A DNA stretch of 14,075 nucleotides from Parachlorella kessleri (Eukaryota > Chlorophyta > Trebouxiophyceae > Chlorellales > Chlorellaceae). The position numbers and the translations under genes were made by a program. Positions 7,401-14,075 of the stretch are shown in pieces. How positions within the stretch are numbered: position 1 is the stretch's first letter; each line of letters starts with the position of its first letter. Location: assembly GCA_001598975.1 (NCBI GenBank), contig BBXU01000059.1, positions 1-14,075 on the forward strand, read 5' to 3'. The notes under the pieces were generated by a model. It saw nothing but the letters and a program-made list of their open reading frames with translations. It was not told the DNA's origin and did not search any database.

Positions 7401-10366
7401 CCCCCCCCCCCCTGGGCACCTTGCGTGGGTAGGTCACAATCTCCGCGCCTCCCGGCTCCTCGTATCTGAAGTTGTAGCGGTGCTCGTACTCCTCCGCCTG
7501 CTCCAGGTACTGCTCGTCCTCGCGGTCCGCCTCCTCAAAATCAAAGTCAGGGCCGCCGCCTTCCTCTTCGTCATGGAGGTCCTCTCGGTCCACCCAAGCC
7601 TGCAAAGGTCTACCACAAAAGCAATCGTCAGGGGCATGATGCTGCATTCATCAGTCCCGCCTGGAAAGCATCGCATGCTTTTCAAGACCAGCGCCGCCTT
7701 GCGCTCGTTGCCTTTCCTGCCCACTCAACCCTGCAGCACACGAGGACATCTCACAGGCGCCGGCCAGGCATACGCAGTGCTCAATCCCCCTGACTGCCTC
7801 CCTCATCAATGGCAACACAATCTCTTGGTCCAGTTAGCCCTGCAGCAGAATCTCACAGCATAAAATATCACATGCACCCAAGCATTCCTGGTCCTCCCTG
7901 CCAGCCCGTGCAGAACCGCGGCGAGCACTTGTGCAGCCCGCTGGGAGCACAACCGGGGGCTTGAGTCCATGGTAGCACTCCATGGTAGCACACAAGGCGA
8001 CACACGCGGCGCTTGCCTGCTTGAGGATGTAGTTCTTGAGGAAGCGGTCGGTCTCAGGCAGGTCCTGGCCGGCGCCAAAGTACGAGTCCAGCAGGGACTG
8101 CACGCGCGCATCCACGCCGGCTCCTGCACAGGGGGCCGTGCAAGGTGGGGGACCCGGGTCGAGGGTTGCTGCGCGGTGTGATATGGATTGTGGCTGCGGG
8201 GCACGCGCACGCCCATGGGAACACGGGGGCGAGCGGCAAGGGCACAGCCATGCCTGGCACGAATGACTTCTCCAAGTCGCACACACCCTTGTAGCTCCTG
8301 CAGTCGAGCCAGCGGTGGCAGGCCGCCCCAAGGGAAGTAGCGCACGCGGTGTCTGCCAGGGACAACTACTCACCACCCTGGGCAGGCTGGTCAGCCTCGG
8401 GCACCTCGCGGCCTCTCCGCTTCTTCAGCACCCCACCAAATGCCTCTCCTTCGGCTTCCGCCTCCTCCTCAGCCTTGGGCTCGCCCTCCTCCTCAAATGC
8501 CTGTATCTCGAGTGCAGCCAAAGTGCCTTGCTTGGAGGACCCTCCTTTGCCTCAAGCTGCGGCGCATACACACCCACCGCGCTCAGGGCAGTAAGCTCAT
8601 GCCCCATCAGCCACCACTTATGCTGCCAGACAGCTTGGCTGGCGGTGCATGCTGTCCTGCCCTGCACGCTGCCCTGCCTTGCGTTCTACCCTGCCCTAAC
8701 ACTCCCGCACTGGCAGCTTACATCTTGGGGAGTAACCCCCACGGCCGCGTGCAAGGGTGCCAGAGCCTCCCTCACTGCACCTCCTGCACTACCCTCTGCC
8801 AGCGCACTGCCCCTGAGCCACCGCCAACCTTGAGAAAAGCTTTCCTCAGCTCCTGCTGCTCCTCGTTGTACGCCAGCCTCCCAGCGCCCTCAGCCTCAGC
8901 GCCACCCTCGCGCTTCTTGCGGCCGCCGGCGCCGGCGTTGTCATCATCTGACTCGCTGCCCTCTGCCGCCCCGTTCTCCATTGCCTGGCGGTACAAAACA
9001 TCCTTCAGGTACAGGGGCTTGCCCTTGCTGGCACCCCCTGCAGCGCACACAATTAGCTCTAGAACCTAAGTAGAATGAGGACCCCCTGCAGGTGGTCGCT
9101 GCCTCGTCTGAGGACCCCTCTGCTACTACAAGGGCCTTCTCGCTGTAGTTGGTCACACCTGCCCCCAGTGCACCCATCCAACATACTCCTCATGGGCCGC
9201 TATCTACCATAGCAAGCCCTCGCTCGTCCACCTACCCAGCCTAGCATGCCCCACACGTCAAGCGTCTGGCACAGACAGGTGTCAACCATTGCAAACCATT
9301 CACATGCACAGGACAGCTCCGGCCCTGCACACCTGGCCCCTCCCCAGCCGCTGCTGCCGCCTGCCCTTCGCCCTCGTCCTCGCTGGACTCGCTGGCAAAG
9401 AACTTGGCGTCCTTGGAATAAATGGACTGGTCTTTGGATCGGATCTTCACAAGGATCTCCAGCAGCTGAGCCTCGGTCTTGGGCGGGATATACCCATCGT
9501 CCTGCAGGGCGGCGCACGGCTGAGCAGGCCAGGAACAAAACACCTCCGAACACTGGGCAGAACCGTAGCTAGGTCCCGCAAGGAATATCACACCTGGCCG
9601 CCCACATGGGCATGCCCCGGCGTGATGATTAGTTTTTGGCTTTGAGCTGAGCACAGCGGGCTCCAACAACCCACAATGTCATAGTACCATGTCATCGCAG
9701 GCTCGGCAGCTGCAGACCATACTGTGGCCCACCTCCTCCTCATCTGAGCTGCTCTCCTCTTCAACCGCCCCCTGTCCAGCCCTGGCCCTTCCAAGCGACT
9801 TGACCCCCTGTGCAGCCTTGGCGGTAGCCGCACCCAGCAGCTGCATGCATGCATGGCATTGTTAGTGCTGCGCCTTGCCACGGAGTTCTGACTACCCTGC
9901 ACTGCAATGCCGCGCTAGCGACCCGGCAGCGAACTTAATCACGGCGACTGCCTGTCCAGTATGGCGCACAAGTCAGGGTGCAGGTAAGATAGCAGGTATA
10001 CCGGGCATACCTGTGCCTCCAGCTTGGCAGCTTGCTCTGGATACTTCTCCTTCAGCCGGTGAAGCTCGGCACGCTTCTCATTGTGCTGCACAAGTGCAGG
10101 GAAAGGCACGCTTACTTGCTTGAGCTGAGCCGGAAGGGTGCTTACCCTGATCAGCCCACTGTAAGTTCGGCAGGCCCTGTGATAGCGGCAACAGGTGCCA
10201 CAGCCCGTGTTTGAGAACACGATGCTTGCTGAGCCAAGTGAACACCCGTCCTACGCTGTTTCCTCGTTACCTCAAAGCGCTTGGCAAAGTCCTGGTTCAC
10301 TTTCAGAACTGGCTCCTCAGGGAGCACCTCCACTTCCTCCTCAAACAAACTCTTCCTCTTCCCCAT
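3717..10366 (-). CDS. KRI1: KRI1 homolog, nucleolar 40S ribosome biogenesis factor (14 exons, 881 aa)
   Basis: In yeast, Kri1 works with Krr1 in the nucleolus on early pre-18S processing and 40S assembly. Exons in transcript order: 10366-10271, 10085-10011, 9840-9733, 9501-9333, 9037-8829, 8500-8374, 8123-8017, 7599-7420, 7022-6880, 6569-6434, 6005-5703, 5367-5273, 4907-4779, 4485-3717. They total 2646 nt with all phases consistent. The start MGKRKSLFEEE has purine -3 and G +4. Family blocks by residue: DDGYIPPKTEAQLLEIL (about 94), KPLYLKDVLYRQ (about 155), FLKNYILKQAWVDRED (about 287-303), the Kri1 domain RLKNLKKQEIEEKL to FDPEEYDRQMAAAFGDDYY (about 390-450), an acidic exon (451-551), and Kri1_C EEYYKLDYED to KELNQVVGLRQLAPYRE (about 560-620). 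Residues 640-881 are a Gln/Lys-rich disordered tail with poly-Gln, RLESFAKPSLKR and LTKAQRKNLRRAQKR. Two introns appear to have GC donors. Confidence 0.95.
4227..4250 (-). repeat. (CTG)8 / (CAG)8 triplet repeat coding poly-Gln in KRI1
   Basis: Eight perfect CTG units on the plus strand read as eight Gln codons in KRI1 on the minus strand. Shorter CTG runs flank it at about 3872-3890, 4112-4130 and 4170-4195. Length polymorphism would change protein length without breaking frame. Confidence 0.9.
4571..4617 (-). repeat. Poly-C tracts (poly-G in transcript sense) in KRI1 intron 13
   Basis: A 13-C run (4571-4583) and two 7-C runs (4601-4607, 4611-4617) lie inside the intron 4486-4778. Read on the KRI1 sense strand they are G runs with possible G-quadruplex potential. 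Run lengths may also carry sequencing error. Confidence 0.85.
7394..7412 (-). repeat. 19-nt poly-C tract (poly-G in transcript sense) beside KRI1 5' splice site
   Basis: Nineteen consecutive C lie in KRI1 intron 8. In transcript sense the intron begins GTGCCCA and enters the G run within a few bases, so the run almost touches the donor site at 7418-7419. A further C-rich block (7365-7389) continues it. Confidence 0.85.
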
Positions 10367-10694
10367 ATCTCCGAGACCACGAACGCCTATTTATAGCCCC
10401 CAACGGTGCACGCTGTGCAGTCCAATGATGCAGGAACTACGCATGCATGCAGCGGCCCTTGGGAGGGTGCCCAGCAGAACTTAATGTCCAGTTTGAAAAG
10501 TCTGCAATTCATCCCTGCTCTGTTGCTGAGTTTCCACTCCGGCATTGAGACTGCGGTGCGTGCGATGGCCAAGCAAGCACTAGTGGATCTGATCCCGATG
10601 CCCGGGATGTGGCGATGCTCACTGCAGGCCAGCACGGTGTTGAAGTATCACAACCTCATACCTGATCTCTTGGTCTTGTTACCGAGTTGGCGCT
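10367..10694. promoter_or_regulatory. Bidirectional promoter region between KRI1 and the CIA30/SDR gene
   Basis: This 328-bp spacer separates two divergent start codons and must hold the upstream regions of both genes. A TATA element serves the KRI1 strand; I see no comparable element on the plus-strand side, which may be TATA-less. A palindromic GCATGCATGC occurs at 10441-10450 and recurs in a KRI1 intron at about 9843-9852; its meaning is unknown. Open frames in the spacer lack recognisable motifs. Confidence 0.6.
10388..10395 (-). promoter_or_regulatory. TATA box (TATAAATA) of KRI1
   Basis: The plus strand reads TATTTATA, a perfect TATAAATA on the KRI1 strand within otherwise GC-richer sequence. 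Its first T lies 29 nt before the A of the KRI1 ATG. With usual TATA-to-start spacing, transcription would begin nearly at the ATG. Confidence 0.55.
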
Positions 10695-13600
10695 ATGCAC
10701 GCCTCAAGAGCAGCCTTGAGGCCCAGCGTTCATAGCTTGCATTGGAAGCCCCGCCAGTTCGTCCCCTTAAGACCCGCCAGCGCACGATCTGCACGCTCCA
10801 AGACGATCGTGAGGGCCGACCTGCTGCAATCATTTCCAGCGGGCCCCCTCCCTGCCTTGGGAGCCTTGGTGGTGCTGGGAGGCGGGGGCTTGGCCTTGGC
10901 CTGGGCAGCCATGAAGCAGCAGCAACAGCAGTCTGGGACCTCAGCAGAGGCAGGATCACAGCCTGCAGCTCGGGCCACTCCCAGGGAGGCCGCGGTGCTG
11001 GTGGTTGGCGCTGGAGGGCGGATGGGCCGCGTGCTTACGGCTTCGGTGAGTCGTGGCTCTGCTGTCTCCTGCCAAGTTGCAGGCCTCAACGCTTGTCCAG
11101 CTTTCACAGACTTCACTCCCCAGCAGCAAGTCTGACAAGCATCTGGAAGTGTGCCCACCTGCGCAGCTGCTTAAGGAGGGGCGGACGGTGGTGGCAGCAG
11201 CCCGAGATGCCGAACGCACGCGCAAGGCATTTGAAAAGCTGGGGATCAGCGAAGGCGTCCAGTCCAGCGGCAGCGGTATCTTGTTCATTGACTCTGGTGT
11301 TGACATCACCCAGCCTGAGACGCTGACGGCAGGACTTTTCAAGGGCGTCACCCAGGTGGTCAGCACTGTGGGCGCCGTCTTTGGCCGCACGGCTGACGGC
11401 CAGATGGGGTGAGTATGCTGCTATTTGCCTAAACAAACACGCGATGTGCGCTGGGCTGAGGTGCTGCTGGCTTGATCATACTGGCTTCTATAATTGTGCT
11501 GGGCATGAAGCAGCAAAGTGGAAGAGTGGGTTATCCGCCTTTGGCGTCTAGCACTGTCGCATGGTTTAGAATTCAAATCCCACCCCACGAGCTGTCGCTG
11601 CGTCGCATGTCTCTCCTTGTAAGCGTATGAAGCGCGCCCTCTTGTAACACTCTCTCATGGCCGGCCTGTGCAGCTACCTTGATGACATGACCCCCGAGCG
11701 AGTGGATGCCCAGGGCGTGTCCAACCTGGTGACAGCCGCCCAGCGGTTCATGCCCAAGCCGCAGCGCAGCGTGGAGGAGGTGCTCAGCATGCGCAGCGCG
11801 GAGGACCTCGCCAGGTGGCAGCGCCTGGATGACGTCATCATGGGTGGCCAGTCGGCTAGTGGGCTGGAGCAGGCGGCGGATGGCAGCGGGGCAGTCTGGA
11901 ATGGTGGGCAGGGCGTTGGTTGGACGGTCTTTCCTTGAGGGCGACGGGGACGAGGGGTTCCCGACTCGAGTGATGTGTCTGACTTGAGTGCTGGGGAGGA
12001 GGGTCTGTGAGGGCTACAAGGGGAGCTGCCAAGCCAGCTGTTCACTACCCAACCTGTTGAGTGTCCCAGCGTGTTGTATCAGAGCTGCCGGGCTGGAATC
12101 ATGCAGTGTCAGTTCCAGAACAATGCTTGAGCACTGTACAGAGTATATTGAAGAAGTACAAGCTGCCTGCTGCAGGCGATCTCATTGTGGAGGGTGGCGG
12201 GTTCTGTGGAGCACGTACAGAGCCTGTGTCTTTGGACTTGTCTGCCTATGATGGCATCAGCCTGCGGGTCAAGTCTGATGGTCAGACTTTCAAGCTCAAC
12301 ATCAAAACGGTGAGTATTGCAGCGTCACAGTGGAGTATGGAGTATTCAGCACGCATCGGCCTTGTCTGCTTGGGTTTACAACTGGCCCCAAAGGATGTCC
12401 AACGCGGTTGAGCTACTATGACGAGCCGTTCGAAATAACATTGATGCTGGCATTGTTCATGTGGTGCATGGTGGTGGTGCAAGCCAGCTGGCAACAAAGC
12501 TGATGCGCTGTGGACAATCCCAACAGCTATTGATTACAGCCCTGTCCTAAGCCGTCCAAGTATGCGAGCGAGGCACTCATCGAACATCGTGAGCAACAAG
12601 CAAGCCCTGTTGCTCAACACAGGCTGGGATCCTGTTTGTGCACAGGATGGACAGCTAGAGGTTCCTGAGGATGTCTACCAGGCCACCTTCGACACCCTAC
12701 CTGGTGAATGGACCACCGTATACATCCCCTGGCAAGTCTCTGGCCCTGGCAGCCCTCGTGAAAACCTGCTTGTTGCATGATTTACTGTTGGTATTGGAAT
12801 TGGGTGCTGCCTGGGAGCCTACCATAGCTTTCAGAGTATGTGCGGCTGTGCGCCTTGCTTACCAACAGTGCAAGGTGCTCTGGGGGCAACACAAGTTGCT
12901 CAATGGCCAGGGGCTCTGTTGGTGCCTCTGTTGGTGTCTGCTAGTGAGGAGGCCACTTCAGAGGCACGGTGTTTGTGCTTTGCAGAGGCAGTCATGCCAG
13001 CCACAAGATGTGGACAATGTTGTCACCTTCCCGTGTGCTTCCCCAGTGCAGGCATGAGTTTGTTCCTGTCAAGCGCGCCAAATCCCTGCCCAACGGCGAG
13101 CCACTCAACCCAGCCAAGATACGCCAGTTTGGCCTGGTGCTCAGCAGGTAGGGGGCTAGGGCCACCGCTTTGTCGCTGCTGTCCACTGTACTTTAAGCTG
13201 CGCAAGCGCCGTTCCCGTGCTGGCCTGACCAATTTCATTAGCTGCTTGCGCTTGCGGATACAGGCAGAGCGCCTCACAATGCCAAGCCAAGGAGGGGTTG
13301 CTCCGCCGCTGCCGCTCGTGCCGCTGCGCCCATCTTGGCTGCATCCTGAGCCTAGGCAGTGTGTGGGAGGGAGGGTCCTACACGTCTGACCCTTGTGGGC
13401 GGTGCAGGTTCTCCTTCAATGGTTTCCCCAACCCTCGCTACCACCCCGGGAAATTCACGCTTGAACTCCAGGGAGGCATCAGCGCCTACAAAGACCCCCG
13501 CCCGCAGGTGCGGCACCGCCAGCCTGTGGTGACATGCTCTGAACCCAGTAGACCAGACATCTGTCTGGGGAATCCCTATGCAGACCTGCACCAGCAGGCG

Positions 13601-13938
13601 AGCTTTGAAACGCCGCACTCCCTGGCAGCGTTGTGCGGGGGCCGCGCCTTCTCCTCAGGACACTAGCCCCGGCTCCTGTGCTCAGTGCGCGGCAGTTTTG
13701 AACGCCTGGCGAGGCCCGCACGCCACCTAGCCACACCAACCCAAGCTGCGGCGACCACACCAGCCTTGCCGTCACCAGTGCTGCACGCTGTGCGAGAGAG
13801 TCAGTGAATGTCCCTCTGCACTCAACCCCATGCAGGTGGTGCTCATCTCCTCTGCTGGCGTGGAGCGCAATGCCAAGATTGGCTTGGACGAGGAGGCCCG
13901 CAAGAAGGACATCCCCATCGTGCAGCTCAACCCAGGGG
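10695..13938 (+). CDS. Plastid-targeted NAD(P)-binding Rossmann (SDR-type) protein with inserted CIA30 domain, 3'-partial, 8 exons visible
   Basis: The molecular role is not established; the family includes At4g18810 and, more distantly, HCF173, which promotes psbA translation. Exons: 10695-11045, 11167-11408, 11674-11903, 12176-12309, 12646-12731, 13052-13147, 13408-13507 and 13836-13938. Phases agree throughout and give 447 residues plus one base; the gene continues beyond the window. Residues 1-40 are rich in Arg, Ser and Ala with no acidic residue, fitting a transit peptide. Residues 52-73 are a hydrophobic Gly/Leu/Ala segment, a probable membrane anchor. VLVVGAGGRMG (101-111) is the dinucleotide loop, and GVSNLVTAA lies in the SDR core. 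The CIA30 insert spans about 250-405: RLDDVIMGG, EGGGFCGARTEP, LSAYDGISLRVKSDGQTFKLNIKT split by a splice site, FDTLPGEWTTVYIPW, IRQFGLVLS and GISAYKDPRPQ. The Rossmann fold resumes with VVLISSAGVERN. Intron 5 uses a GC donor. Confidence 0.9.
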
Positions 13939-13983
13939 GTGAGCCTGCTGGCTGTTGGCTGTGGCCGTGGGGATGCTCATGGG

Positions 13984-14013
13984 TGTGTGTGTGGTGGGGG
14001 GGGGGGGGGGGGG
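13984..14013 (+). repeat. (GT)n followed by 18-nt poly-G in intron 8 of the CIA30/SDR gene
   Basis: A short GT stretch leads into a run of 18 G (13996-14013), about 57 nt after the 5' splice site at 13939. It lies on the sense strand of the intron, as in the other two genes. Confidence 0.85.
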
Positions 14014-14040
14014 TCGGCGGCCCACGGTCTCCTTCCTTGC

Positions 14041-14060
14041 TGTCGGTGTCGGTGTCGGTG
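14041..14060 (+). repeat. Tandem hexamer (TGTCGG)3 at right edge
   Basis: Three perfect TGTCGG units plus a partial one lie in the same intron, just after the poly-G tract. This looks like ordinary intronic microsatellite sequence. Confidence 0.8.
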
Positions 14061-14075
14061 AAGTTGTTGCTGTGG

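Noticed and set aside
10406..10735. Plus-strand open frame in the divergent spacer
   Set aside because: It overlaps the start of the CIA30/SDR gene in another frame and has no known motif; the spacer must hold both promoters.
13996..14060. Poly-G plus TGTCGG repeats considered as telomere-like or CRISPR-like repeats
   Set aside because: There are no spacers, and the unit is not a known algal telomere repeat; an intronic microsatellite explains it.
1..14075. Possible bacterial operon, prophage or defence system
   Set aside because: All conserved protein blocks are split by spliceosomal introns with phase-consistent junctions and belong to eukaryotic families; no ribosome binding sites or mobile-element genes are seen.

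Overview
This window looks like nuclear DNA from a green microalga, most likely a trebouxiophyte or other core chlorophyte. All three genes are dense with short introns of about 120-500 nt. Most introns end in TGCAG, coding DNA is GC-rich and full of CAG/CTG triplets, and one gene encodes a plastid-type NAD(P)-binding/CIA30 protein. The lineage call is an inference; no organelle or marker gene is present to confirm it. I found no bacterial operon, transposase, CRISPR array or convincing RNA gene.

Layout. (1) Positions 1-3098, plus strand: the 3' two thirds of a eukaryotic queuine tRNA-ribosyltransferase catalytic subunit (QTRT1/TGT), in six visible exons; the 5' end lies outside the window. 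(2) 3099-3716: a convergent intergenic spacer with one TGTAA poly(A)-type signal on the plus strand. (3) 10366 down to 3717, minus strand: a complete KRI1 gene for 40S ribosome biogenesis, reconstructed as 14 exons encoding 881 residues. All 13 intron phases close and the joins rebuild family-conserved blocks. (4) 10367-10694: a 328-bp spacer between two divergent genes, with a TATAAATA element on the KRI1 strand. (5) 10695 to past the right edge, plus strand: the first eight exons of a plastid-targeted SDR-type Rossmann protein with an inserted CIA30 domain, resembling Arabidopsis At4g18810 and more distantly HCF173.

The genes do not form a pathway. QTRT1 and KRI1 both serve translation (tRNA anticodon modification and small-subunit assembly), but their neighbourhood looks incidental. 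The third gene is probably photosynthesis-related.

The most notable signals concern gene expression rather than a new enzyme system. Three of 26 reconstructed introns appear to start with GC instead of GT, each supported by reading phase and protein alignment. Long G runs sit on the sense strand of introns in all three genes. KRI1 has a TATA box so close to its ATG that the 5' leader should be almost absent. Homology statements rest on remembered family motifs; no database search was run.
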